Below, piece by piece: positions 15,289 to 23,238 of a DNA stretch of 30,098 nt; the first letter of the stretch is position 1, and each line of letters opens with the position of its first letter. The stretch is from positions 1 to 30,098 of the forward strand of contig USSF01000025.1 in the NCBI GenBank assembly GCA_900557405.1, written 5' to 3'. The stretch comes from an uncultured Prevotella sp. GTDB lineage: Bacteria; Bacteroidota; Bacteroidia; Bacteroidales; Bacteroidaceae. Position numbers and translations under genes: made by a program. Below the pieces are notes generated by a model. It worked only from the letters and a program-made list of their open reading frames with translations, made no database searches and was not told the origin of the DNA.

Positions 15289-16701
15289 TTATTGCGGGTC
15301 GAGTCCCTCAAAGATTCTCTTTTCTCGGCGCTGCACAATCAGCCGGTTCAGCTTCTGCTGTCTGATTGGATTGAGCCATCTGCGCGCATATATATTAGGT
15401 ATGGTAACGCCGATGGCGATACACAGGATTATGAGCGAGGCTTTCACTGCATTGGAGAATGCGTCGGTCAACTCTCCCACGACGCCCTGCATTTCAATGA
15501 GCGCAAAAAGGGCACGATACATCAATACGCCTGGCACCATCGGGATGACGCTCGGGATGGCAATACACTGGAGCGGCGTATGGAATACGTGTACGAACTT
15601 GACACACAGCATACTGACAAGTGCCGACCCGACGAGCGATGCCATTATCGGTCCCTGATCAAGGCCCACATTATTGTTGCTCTCGCCCAGGTTCACGAAG
15701 TTTCTCGTGCAGACGGCGATGATTCCTCCCAGAGCCACCACCCACAGCAGGCGCCGCGGGATATTGAATATCATGGAGAAGCCCATGGCGGAGATTGCCG
15801 CGGCAACGGAATAGCTCAGATAGGTGTTGTGAGGCGTCATGCTCAGGTCTTTCACGAAGTTGTCCACCCCGCACACGGTGATTGCCATGGAGATTCCGAA
15901 CGACATTGCCGTAACCATAAGCAGGGTGTTTATCGCCCTGTTGAGTCCCATCTGCATATGACTGTCTATCATATCCGATACGAAGTTTATCAGCGGAACG
16001 CCAGGCACGATGAACAGCGCACATGCCATGAGGGGGTGCCATGGGGTATCGGTATGGAGCAGCGAAGCCATCCACTCGGGCAAGGCTCCCATAATGGCCG
16101 GCGAAACGCTGAGGAATGCCGACAGCCACGCAAGGATAGTGGACACGAAGGCGGCTATACCGATGTTCACGTAGCCGTTTGAGCCGATTTCATTAAGGTA
16201 TGCACGCAGTCTGAAGCCCACCATCGCGGCTATTGAGGCATAGAAGAATGCCGTCCAGTCACAGCCGAACTGTATGCAGAATCCTCCGCAGGCGAATCCG
16301 GCGCCTATGGCAACCTGGTTCACGGTATAGTTGCGTGGTCTGTTTTTTATCATTTCGAGCTGCTCCTCGTATTGGTCGAGCGTGTAGTCTTCCCTGATTG
16401 CCCTCCACGTGAGTTTACTCACGGCGGATATCGCCGTCATGTTGATGCCATGACGGTCGCAGCGCTGGAACTTGCTGAGCGAGTGCTCTTCGTCGCTTAG
16501 GTTCACCTGCAGCATGTTGTACGTCACGTGGATATGCAGGTTCTCGTCGGGCAAGCCGAGATACGCCGCCACGCGATGCAGGTTTCTCAATATGCGGGTC
16601 GTGTCTGCTCCGCTCGCCACGAGTATTTCTCCCGTGCGCATAAGCAGGTCAAGTTCCCGTCTGATTTTCTTTTCTTTCTGTATCCTATTTAAATCTTCCA
16701 T
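15289..16701 (-). CDS. Threonine/serine exporter family (ThrE-like) membrane protein
   Basis: This 470-residue inner-membrane protein combines both ThrE domains (DUF1212 then DUF3815) in one chain. A hydrophilic N-terminal part of about 130 residues contains LLMRTGEILVASGADTTR, typical of the family. It is followed by about ten hydrophobic segments. The Corynebacterium ThrE protein exports threonine and serine, and substrate here is inferred only. I chose the ATG at 16701 (MEDLNRIQ), 20 bp after the thiL stop. A longer frame opens with TTG at 16758 but would overlap thiL by 38 bp and begins with unlikely sequence. It is last in its gene series, with a terminator just downstream. Confidence 0.88.
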   Translation of the reverse strand: MEDLNRIQKEKKIRRELDLLMRTGEILVASGADTTRILRNLHRVAAYLGLPDENLHIHVTYNMLQVNLSDEEHSLSKFQRCDRHGINMTAISAVSKLTWRAIREDYTLDQYEEQLEMIKNRPRNYTVNQVAIGAGFACGGFCIQFGCDWTAFFYASIAAMVGFRLRAYLNEIGSNGYVNIGIAAFVSTILAWLSAFLSVSPAIMGALPEWMASLLHTDTPWHPLMACALFIVPGVPLINFVSDMIDSHMQMGLNRAINTLLMVTAMSFGISMAITVCGVDNFVKDLSMTPHNTYLSYSVAAAISAMGFSMIFNIPRRLLWVVALGGIIAVCTRNFVNLGESNNNVGLDQGPIMASLVGSALVSMLCVKFVHVFHTPLQCIAIPSVIPMVPGVLMYRALFALIEMQGVVGELTDAFSNAVKASLIILCIAIGVTIPNIYARRWLNPIRQQKLNRLIVQRREKRIFEGLDPQ

Positions 16702-16720
16702 TTCCTGAAAAGCTTCTGTC

Positions 16721-17788
16721 TTATGCCAATGGGTTCCACCCCTGTGCCTTAAGTTCAAATTCGTTTCCGTCTCTCGTCACGAGCATATTGCCAAGCTCCT
16801 TCTTCGTGATATGTCCGATGAGCTTCACGCCGTCCATCTGCTCTATCTTCTCAAGGTCGCCTATCGGCACGGTGAAGAGCAGTTCGTAGTCCTCGCCGCC
16901 GTTCAGTGCGCATGTGGTCACGTTCATGTTCATCTCCTCCGCCATGACCGCTGTCTGGTAGTCTATCGGGATGTTCTTCTCATATATCCTGCATCCGCAT
17001 CCGCTCTGGCTGCAGATATGCATCAGCTCGCTGCTCAATCCGTCGCTCACGTCCATCATCGCCGTAGGGCGGATGTTCATCTCGCGCAGCTTGGCCATGA
17101 TGTCACCGCGCGCCTCGGGCTTGAGCTGGCGTTGCAGCAGATATTCCTTTCCTGCGAAATCGGGCTGGAAATGCGCCAGCTGCTCCAGTGCGTTCTTGTC
17201 GTTCTTCTTCTTGGCCTCAGCCACCTGTTGGTAATATACGCTCTTCTCGCGCTCAAGCAGTTGGAGTCCCATGTATGCCGCTCCCAGGTCGCCCGACACG
17301 CAAACGAGGTCGGTGTCATGTGCTCCATTGCGGTAGATTATGTCTTCGCGGTCTGCTTCGCCTATGCAGGTAATGCTTATCGCCATGCCGGTATATGATG
17401 ATGTGGTGTCGCCTCCAACGATGTCGATGCCCCATTTGTCGCATGCCATGCGCAGTCCGCTATAGAACATCTCCATGTCTTCCACCGTGAACCGCTTGCT
17501 CAGAGCGAGGCTGACGGTCATTTGGCGCGGTGTTCCGCCCATGGCGAAAATGTCGCTGATATTCACCATTGCCGACTTGTAGCCAAGGTGTTGCAGGTCG
17601 ATATACGTAAGGTCGAAGTGTACTCCCTCCATGAGCATGTCTGTGGTGATGAGCACTTCCTTGTCGGGATAATGCATCACGGCGCAATCATCGCCGACCC
17701 CCTTGATTGTTGACTCATTTTTAAGCTTTATATCATCTGTAAGACGGTGGATAAGACCGAACTCGCCAAGTTTTGAAATATCAGTCAT
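16721..17788 (-). CDS. thiL: Thiamine-monophosphate kinase ThiL
   Basis: ThiL phosphorylates thiamine monophosphate to the active cofactor thiamine diphosphate with ATP, in the cytoplasm. The 355-residue protein shows the N-terminal family signature (LGEFGLI), GVGDDCAVM with the metal-binding Asp pair, TTDMLMEGVHFD, and VNISDIFAMGG. The C-terminal AIR-synthase-like half carries DVSDGLSSEL and LNGGEDYELLFTV. I chose the ATG at 17788 (MTDISKLGEF), which fits the family. An upstream TTG at 17815 would add nine residues. It lies 133 bp downstream of the phosphorylase gene behind a hairpin and 20 bp before the exporter gene. Confidence 0.95.
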   Translation of the reverse strand: MTDISKLGEFGLIHRLTDDIKLKNESTIKGVGDDCAVMHYPDKEVLITTDMLMEGVHFDLTYIDLQHLGYKSAMVNISDIFAMGGTPRQMTVSLALSKRFTVEDMEMFYSGLRMACDKWGIDIVGGDTTSSYTGMAISITCIGEADREDIIYRNGAHDTDLVCVSGDLGAAYMGLQLLEREKSVYYQQVAEAKKKNDKNALEQLAHFQPDFAGKEYLLQRQLKPEARGDIMAKLREMNIRPTAMMDVSDGLSSELMHICSQSGCGCRIYEKNIPIDYQTAVMAEEMNMNVTTCALNGGEDYELLFTVPIGDLEKIEQMDGVKLIGHITKKELGNMLVTRDGNEFELKAQGWNPLA

Positions 17789-17859
17789 TTGCTTATTTAT
17801 ATTGGAATTCCGCAAGCCTTAATGCCTGCATCGGTTGATTTCTTATATATACGTAAACG

Positions 17860-17898
17860 AGTGGGAGGGATTGAGAAACCGCCTCAATCCGCCCCACT
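17860..17898 (-). terminator. Hairpin between the phosphorylase gene and thiL
   Basis: Two stem blocks pair: 17860-17865 (AGTGGG) with 17893-17898 (CCCACT), and 17868-17875 (GGATTGAG) with 17883-17890 (CTCAATCC), with a 2x2 internal loop and a 7-nt terminal loop. On the minus strand it follows the phosphorylase stop by about 23 bp. The downstream sequence (CGTTTACGTATATA) is a poor U tract, so it may terminate partially or mark an RNA processing point. Confidence 0.5.
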
Positions 17899-17921
17899 CC
17901 ATATTGTTATGACAAAATCGG

Positions 17922-18731
17922 TTATGCCCTGCGAATCATCTCGCGCATGATTTCGGTCATCAGCGGCTGTGCCTTGTTGGCTGCAACCTGAACCTCCTCG
18001 TGGCTCACCTCAACAGGGGTGTCCTCAAGTCCGAGGTCGGTGATGATGCTGATACCGAATGTCTTGATTCCGCAGTGGTGTGCCACGATAACCTCAGGCA
18101 CCGTGCTCATACCAACGGCATCTGCTCCCATACGGTGGTACATCTTGTATTCTGCCGGAGTCTCGAATGTAGGTCCCTGTACGCCCATGTATACTCCATG
18201 AACCACACGGATGCCCTTCTCCTTGGCAATGGCATCTGCCTCAGCGATAAGACCGAGGTCATAAGTCTCGTGCATATCCGGGAAGCGAGGTCCCGTAGGG
18301 AAGTTCTTTCCTCTCAGCGGATGCTCCGGGAAGAAGTTGATATGGTCGGTGATGATCATCAGGTCTCCGATCTTGAACTCAGGGTTCATACCGCCCGACG
18401 CATTTGAAACGAACAGGGTCTTGATACCCAGCTCATACATCACGCGGATAGGGAATGTCACCTCCTTCATGTTATAGCCCTCATAGTAATGGAAGCGTCC
18501 CTCCATAGCCATGATGTCCACGCCGCCGAGCTTTCCGAAGATTAGCTTTCCGGCATGTCCCTCCACAGTAGAAACGGGGAAATTAGGAATATCCTTATAT
18601 GAATATTCGTAACTGTCAGTGATTTCTGAAGCTAATTGTCCGAGGCCTGTTCCCAGGATTATTGCTGTTTTCGGACTTGTTGTCATCCTTTGCTTTAGCC
18701 AGGATGCTGTTTCTTGAATTTTTTCGTACAT
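17922..18731 (-). CDS. punA: Purine-nucleoside phosphorylase, trimeric PNP/MTAP family
   Basis: The enzyme splits purine nucleosides with phosphate into base and (deoxy)ribose 1-phosphate for salvage. The 269-residue protein has ILGTGLG (25-31), the GHAG segment (58-61), VSNASGGMN (108-116), GPTFETPAEY (186-195), GADAVGMSTVPEVIVAHH (202-219) and SHEEV (243-247). Residues matching human PNP Phe200, Glu201, Met219 and His257 are present (Phe189, Glu190, Met208, His244). The position of human Asn243, which recognises the 6-oxo group, is Asp232 (SIITDLG). The start MYEKIQETASWL fits the family and overlaps lpxK by 116 bp, so translation of the two is probably linked. Substrate preference between guanosine/inosine and adenosine-type nucleosides is open. 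Confidence 0.92.
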   Translation of the reverse strand: MYEKIQETASWLKQRMTTSPKTAIILGTGLGQLASEITDSYEYSYKDIPNFPVSTVEGHAGKLIFGKLGGVDIMAMEGRFHYYEGYNMKEVTFPIRVMYELGIKTLFVSNASGGMNPEFKIGDLMIITDHINFFPEHPLRGKNFPTGPRFPDMHETYDLGLIAEADAIAKEKGIRVVHGVYMGVQGPTFETPAEYKMYHRMGADAVGMSTVPEVIVAHHCGIKTFGISIITDLGLEDTPVEVSHEEVQVAANKAQPLMTEIMREMIRRA

Positions 18732-19791
18732 AGCCTATAATATTTTCTTTGAATTCTTCCTCCTGTTCGAGCATGAACTCCACGGCGACGGGGAGGACAA
18801 AGAGGTTTCTGCGCACCTCATCGCTGAGTCCTTCCATGCCGAACAGTCGTGCATTGTCTTTTTCGGTTGTTATTATTATCTTGTCTTCGCCCTCCATTCC
18901 GGCAAACATCGTGTTGATGCGCTCGATGTCGGAAGCGGTGAACTGATGATGATCGGCGAAGGTGAGCGGGATGATGTCCGACGTATACGGTTCGAGGTCT
19001 ACCATCATCTGCCGAGGCGAGGCGATTCCCGTAAGGAGCAGCACCTGCGTCTTTGCGGTCAACGACGCCAGTTTCCTGTCTTCCCCGCAATATACGGGCT
19101 TGAGGTCGTCGTATTTCAGCGTTGTGAAATACAGCTTCTGATACGGGAAGAGGTTCATCGTCTTGGTGATGACGCGGAACTCCATCGGCTTGAGGTCCTT
19201 GGGGCATTTCGTCACGATGACGACATCCGCCCTCGACTTGCCGTTCTTCGGCTCACGCAGACGGCCTGCCGGCAACAGCTTGTCATACATTATCAGACGA
19301 TGGTAGTCCACGAGCAGGATGTTTATCCCTGGCTTCACGTATCTGTGCTGATAGGCGTCATCGAGGAGAATCACGTCGGTGTCCTTCGTCTCGTCTTCAC
19401 CAGTGATGCACTCTATGCCGTGGCAGCGGTTCTTGTCCACCGCCACGTGCACATCGGGGAATTTCTTCTTCATCTGATACGGCTCGTCGCCTATCTCGCT
19501 CATCGTGGTCGCCTTTCCTGCAAGTACGTAGCCACGGCTCTTACGCTTGTAGCCACGGCTCAGCACGGCAACCTTCACCTTGTCGCGCAATGCATTGATG
19601 AGATATTCCACATGCGGAGTCTTGCCGGACCCGCCCACTGTGATGTTGCCCACGGATATCACGGGGATATCGAAGCTGCGACTCTTCAGGATGCCGAGTT
19701 CGAACATCTGGTTGCGCAGTCTCACCCCTATGCCATAGAGCCAGCTGAGAGGCAATAGCCATTCGTTTATCTTTATGAAATCCCCTTCCAC
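18616..19791 (-). CDS. lpxK: Tetraacyldisaccharide 4'-kinase LpxK
   Basis: LpxK phosphorylates the 4' position of the lipid A disaccharide at the inner membrane using ATP. The 391-residue protein begins with a hydrophobic segment (WLLPLSWLYGIG, 11-22), followed by the Walker A motif GNITVGGSGKTP (48-59), LSRGYKRKSRG (77-87) and LLDDAYQHR (142-150) with the catalytic Asp region. The start is GTG, 5 bp after the sppA stop, and the first residues match family N-termini. The last 38 residues (from YVRKNSRNSIL) are read from DNA that also encodes the start of the phosphorylase, in another frame. The tail beyond SRNSIL is polar and probably not conserved. Confidence 0.95.
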   Translation of the reverse strand: MEGDFIKINEWLLPLSWLYGIGVRLRNQMFELGILKSRSFDIPVISVGNITVGGSGKTPHVEYLINALRDKVKVAVLSRGYKRKSRGYVLAGKATTMSEIGDEPYQMKKKFPDVHVAVDKNRCHGIECITGEDETKDTDVILLDDAYQHRYVKPGINILLVDYHRLIMYDKLLPAGRLREPKNGKSRADVVIVTKCPKDLKPMEFRVITKTMNLFPYQKLYFTTLKYDDLKPVYCGEDRKLASLTAKTQVLLLTGIASPRQMMVDLEPYTSDIIPLTFADHHQFTASDIERINTMFAGMEGEDKIIITTEKDNARLFGMEGLSDEVRRNLFVLPVAVEFMLEQEEEFKENIIGYVRKNSRNSILAKAKDDNKSENSNNPGNRPRTISFRNH

Positions 19792-19796
19792 TCTTC

Positions 19797-21575
19797 TTAC
19801 TTGATGTTAATGATATACGGCATACGTGCCTGTATTGCCGACTGTTTGTTCATGTCCTTGAGCAGCATGAACGTAGAGTAATACTCTCCCAATGCCGCCT
19901 GCATGTTGCGGTCTATATAGCTGCCGCCCGAAGTCTGGTTCATCAGCTGTTCCATCCAGTCAGCCTTGCCTGGGCATGAAGTGGTGTAATACTCCTTCAG
20001 CTTTGCGAGCTGGGCAGCCTTTGCCACAGCATCATCGAGTCCGCCGAGCTGGTCGACGAGTTTTATCTTCAGAGCGTCCTCACCGGTCCAGACGCGGCCC
20101 TGCGCTATTTTCTCCACCTGGTCGGTAGTCATGTGTCTGCCGTCTGCCACGCGCTGACAGAAGAGTTTGTAGCCACGGTCGATATACATAGAGAGGTATC
20201 CCATTTCCTCCTCGGAGAACGGACGCGCCATCGTGCCGAAAGCACTGTTCTTGTTTGTCTTCACTTCGTCAAACTTCACCCCAAGCTTCTGGGTGATAAG
20301 CCCGCTCATGTCCGGGAACATACCGAAGATTCCGATGCTGCCCGTAAGGGTAGTAGGCTCTGCAACGATCCAGTTTGCCGAACAGCTCATATAATAGCCG
20401 CCAGAGGCTGCCATGCCTCCCATTGAAACCACCACAGGCTTCTTTGCCTTGAGCAGCTGTATCGCCCTCCACATCTGTTCTGATGCGTATGCACTGCCGC
20501 CACCCGAATTGATACGGATTACCACAGCCTTCACTCCGTCGTCATCGGCAAGGTTGCGCAGGTCGGCACTGACCTTAGTTCCGTCGATAACACTCTTGCC
20601 CTGGCCCATCAAACCGCCGGCCGCACCGTCCACGATGTCGCCGTAGGCATAATACACGGCAATCTCGTCACCGTCTGTCTCCTTCTCCGGCACGTTCAGC
20701 ATTCCGGCGATGCCGATGGTATTGAAGTCATCATCCTTGTCCATCTTCATCAGTTTCTTCACCTCGCCCTTCAGTTCGTCGGTATAGATAAGCTTGTCCA
20801 CGAGCTTCAGCCTGACATATTCCTTAGGATCGGCAAAGGTAATCATATTGTCGGCATAGTCGTTGAGCTGCTTCACGGTGACCTTGCGGCTCGCAGCCAC
20901 ATCGTTGCAGATATTCTTCCACATTCCGCCGAGGAATACGGAAACCTGCTCACGGTTGGCATCGCTCATCTTGTCACCGGTGAACATCTCCGTGGCGCTC
21001 TTGTATGCGCCCACCTTCACCACTTGCATCTTCACGCCGAACTTGGCCAAGGCATCCTTCACGAACATTGTCTGAGAAGCAAGACCATGCCAGTCAATCT
21101 GTCCGCTCGGGTTCAGATACACCTTGTCTGCCACTGAAGCAATATAATATGTGGCCTGGGTGTAGATATCGCCGTACGCCACAATCCACTTGCCGCTCTT
21201 CTTGAAATCAACAAGCGCCTTGCGCACCGCCTGCATCGAGGCGTATGAATCCGGAGCAAAGGCTCCTGCCTCAATATAAATACCCTTTATCTTGTCATTG
21301 TCCTTCGCCTTCTTTATTCCGTCGAGTAGGTCGTCGAGTCCTATCGTGGAAATGCCGCCATCTCCGAGAATCTGCGAAAAGATATCATTATCTGAACGCT
21401 CGGCAAGCTGCCCGTCGAGTTTCACCACGAAGACGGTATTGTCCGCCACGTCCTTTGCCGAACTGCCCGATGCCACCATTCCGATAACGCTCATCACGCC
21501 AAGCGCACCTACTATCACCATGAACACGATGATTCCTACCACCGTTGCACTGACATACTTCAAAAAATCCTTCAT
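19797..21575 (-). CDS. sppA: Signal peptide peptidase SppA (67K type)
   Basis: SppA is a membrane-anchored serine protease that degrades cleaved signal peptides in the envelope. With the ATG at 21575 (MKDFLKYV) the protein has 592 residues and one N-terminal membrane segment (about 9-35). Two homologous S49 domains follow. The catalytic Lys151 lies in ADKVYLNPSG of the first domain and the nucleophile Ser391 in MAASGGYYMS of the second, as in the E. coli Lys/Ser dyad. The frame is open further up to a TTG at 21653, but the extra residues do not look like a leader. It heads the series sppA-lpxK-phosphorylase. A possible -7 box (TATTTTTTG near 21651-21659, minus) is one base too long, so no promoter is claimed. 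Confidence 0.95.
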   Translation of the reverse strand: MKDFLKYVSATVVGIIVFMVIVGALGVMSVIGMVASGSSAKDVADNTVFVVKLDGQLAERSDNDIFSQILGDGGISTIGLDDLLDGIKKAKDNDKIKGIYIEAGAFAPDSYASMQAVRKALVDFKKSGKWIVAYGDIYTQATYYIASVADKVYLNPSGQIDWHGLASQTMFVKDALAKFGVKMQVVKVGAYKSATEMFTGDKMSDANREQVSVFLGGMWKNICNDVAASRKVTVKQLNDYADNMITFADPKEYVRLKLVDKLIYTDELKGEVKKLMKMDKDDDFNTIGIAGMLNVPEKETDGDEIAVYYAYGDIVDGAAGGLMGQGKSVIDGTKVSADLRNLADDDGVKAVVIRINSGGGSAYASEQMWRAIQLLKAKKPVVVSMGGMAASGGYYMSCSANWIVAEPTTLTGSIGIFGMFPDMSGLITQKLGVKFDEVKTNKNSAFGTMARPFSEEEMGYLSMYIDRGYKLFCQRVADGRHMTTDQVEKIAQGRVWTGEDALKIKLVDQLGGLDDAVAKAAQLAKLKEYYTTSCPGKADWMEQLMNQTSGGSYIDRNMQAALGEYYSTFMLLKDMNKQSAIQARMPYIINIK

Positions 21576-21702
21576 ACACATTAATATTTGTTGGTTAATA
21601 CTTTCTATCCATATAACGCAGCATCGTAGCGGAAAACTACATTCTACGGACAAAAAATATCCTCCAGGAACATTTTTCCTTACTTTTTATTCCCGAAAGC
21701 CC

Positions 21703-22935
21703 CTATTCCACTGTTATTATCACCGGAGCGTCAAGCTCCTTCTTCCATTGCTTCATCCATGCGAACCACGCCTTGGCATCGTTGAACCCGAACGTCTCCT
21801 TGTTGCAGGTAAATGCCATATTGTAGGTCAGCCTGTCACCTCCCTTTGCGCCGAGCACATACAGGAACTGGTCCTTCTGCCCCGTCGGTTCGCTGACAAC
21901 ATATTTCTCAGGCACGTTCACGGCCAGTCCCACCACAATCTTCGGTTTCCCTGCGATGGAGTCCTTTGCGCCGTTGGGCCAGTTGTCGCCCCAGTCACCC
22001 ACGAGTCCCTTATGGTCGGAGAACATCCTGTCGTTAAGATTGATCACTCCCGTAACAAACTGCACTCCATCTGCCGGAGTGTCGTGGAACACCTGCACCT
22101 CACAGTCCCTGTGGCCGGCATATATTATCACATTCTGGCGCAGGTTGAACGTCTTGCCGCCAAGCTGCCAGCCCTCATCCGTAAGTTCTACGATGGTGCG
22201 CACCGGTCCGCTCGCCACCATGCGCTGTCCGCGCGACCTTACGGGTGAAACCATCGTGGGCTTCTCTCCGTCCCAACCGCGCAATGCGCCGAGTCCTACG
22301 GTCTGTCCTGCCCAAAGCACATCATCGCCGTATCCGGTAGCGAGCTGTTCATCGTCAGGATAGAACTGGCTCGTCTCGAGCTCAAGCTGCTTCTTGTATT
22401 TGCCATAGAGGTCATACGTCTGGCGCTCATCGAAATACACGCGGTATGCCACGAGCTCCGACTCGAAGTCCGCCCCATGATGATGCAGCAGATGGAACAC
22501 GTCCACACCCTCGGGTGCCGACAACGAGTGTATATAGCCGGGAAACTTGTTCTTCTGTTTCGTCTTTGAGTCGCGCACTATCAGGTCGCCGTACGTGCGG
22601 CGCGGATAGTTGCGGTCTGCCTGTTTCTCTGAAAACAGCTCCACTTCGAGCCTCTTCTTCCCCTTAGCCGGCATATCCACCACGAGGGCAAGCTCGTCAT
22701 TGCGCAGGTCGCGGTCCAGGTCGTCTATCTGCGACGGTATCTCCCGGCCGCCATCCTTCACCACGGCATCCGCCACATTAAACTGTACATCACGCAAAGA
22801 CACCACCACCGGCACGTCACTGCGGTCTACATTGAGCGGATTCACCAGTTTCACTCTGATTGTCTTAGTATCTGCATTTGCCGCTACCGCCCCGCAAAGG
22901 AGCATTGATGCGACAAGTATTTTAGCACATCTCAT
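21703..22935 (-). CDS. DUF4861 family secreted protein
   Basis: This 410-residue protein has a signal peptide (about 1-21, ending VAANA) and fits the DUF4861 family known from Bacteroidetes. Recognisable parts are the N-terminal beta domain beginning KTIRVKLVNPLNVDRSDVPV, LLHHHGADFESELVAYRVY (about 149-167), the AGHRDCEVQVFHD region, and a C-terminal AFTCNKETFGFNDAKAWFAW segment. In other genomes the family occurs near polysaccharide-degradation genes, and the fold is thought to resemble sugar-binding or lyase-type beta-sandwiches. No reaction is established to my knowledge. It stands 127 bp from sppA on the same strand and is divergent from dinB. The secreted fucosidase is 3 kb away on the other strand. 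Confidence 0.8.
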   Translation of the reverse strand: MRCAKILVASMLLCGAVAANADTKTIRVKLVNPLNVDRSDVPVVVSLRDVQFNVADAVVKDGGREIPSQIDDLDRDLRNDELALVVDMPAKGKKRLEVELFSEKQADRNYPRRTYGDLIVRDSKTKQKNKFPGYIHSLSAPEGVDVFHLLHHHGADFESELVAYRVYFDERQTYDLYGKYKKQLELETSQFYPDDEQLATGYGDDVLWAGQTVGLGALRGWDGEKPTMVSPVRSRGQRMVASGPVRTIVELTDEGWQLGGKTFNLRQNVIIYAGHRDCEVQVFHDTPADGVQFVTGVINLNDRMFSDHKGLVGDWGDNWPNGAKDSIAGKPKIVVGLAVNVPEKYVVSEPTGQKDQFLYVLGAKGGDRLTYNMAFTCNKETFGFNDAKAWFAWMKQWKKELDAPVIITVE

Positions 22936-23238
22936 CAGTTTTCTCGTTTAAGTTTGATTTTCGGCGCTAAGTTACTAATATTTTTCATTTCGACCAAGAA
23001 TCCGCCCCACTTTGTCATTTTATGCCTTTGCAAAAAGGGAAATAGGAACAAATTCCAGGCAGGAAGCGCCCTTTCATCTGGAAGTCAATCCGGGATAATG
23101 CCGGTTTTATTTACTATTTACGGGCTGAATCATTATTATTTTCTGTCCATGCATTCTGCGGAAGAGCGTTTTTTTGTACTTTTGCAACCGGATTTCTTAT
23201 CCTTTCCCCTCATTAAAATATCATATAGTAGAGACAAT
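22936..23238. other. Divergent intergenic region between the DUF4861 gene and dinB
   Basis: These 303 bp carry the promoter of dinB at 23177-23184. Near 22970-22977 the minus strand reads TAACTTAG, a weak relative of TAnnTTTG that may serve the DUF4861 gene. Other items are a short inverted repeat CCGG-GATAATG-CCGG followed by TTTT (about 23089-23108). I see no credible additional gene. The dinB frame happens to remain open to 22954 but this part does not resemble DinB. Confidence 0.55.
23177..23184 (+). promoter_or_regulatory. Promoter -7 box of dinB (TACTTTTG)
   Basis: TACTTTTG fits TAnnTTTG and predicts a start near 23190, about 49 nt before the TTG start codon at 23239. It lies downstream of the in-frame ATG at 23149, which therefore would not be in the transcript. 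Confidence 0.6.

Noticed and set aside
16702..16758. Longer start (TTG at 16758) for the ThrE-like exporter
   Set aside because: It would overlap thiL by 38 bp and encodes His/Arg-rich residues unlike family members. The ATG at 16701 is well spaced after the thiL stop.
22954..23238. 95-codon N-terminal extension of DinB
   Set aside because: It has no DinB-like sequence and spans the likely promoter. The family start coincides with the TTG at 23239.
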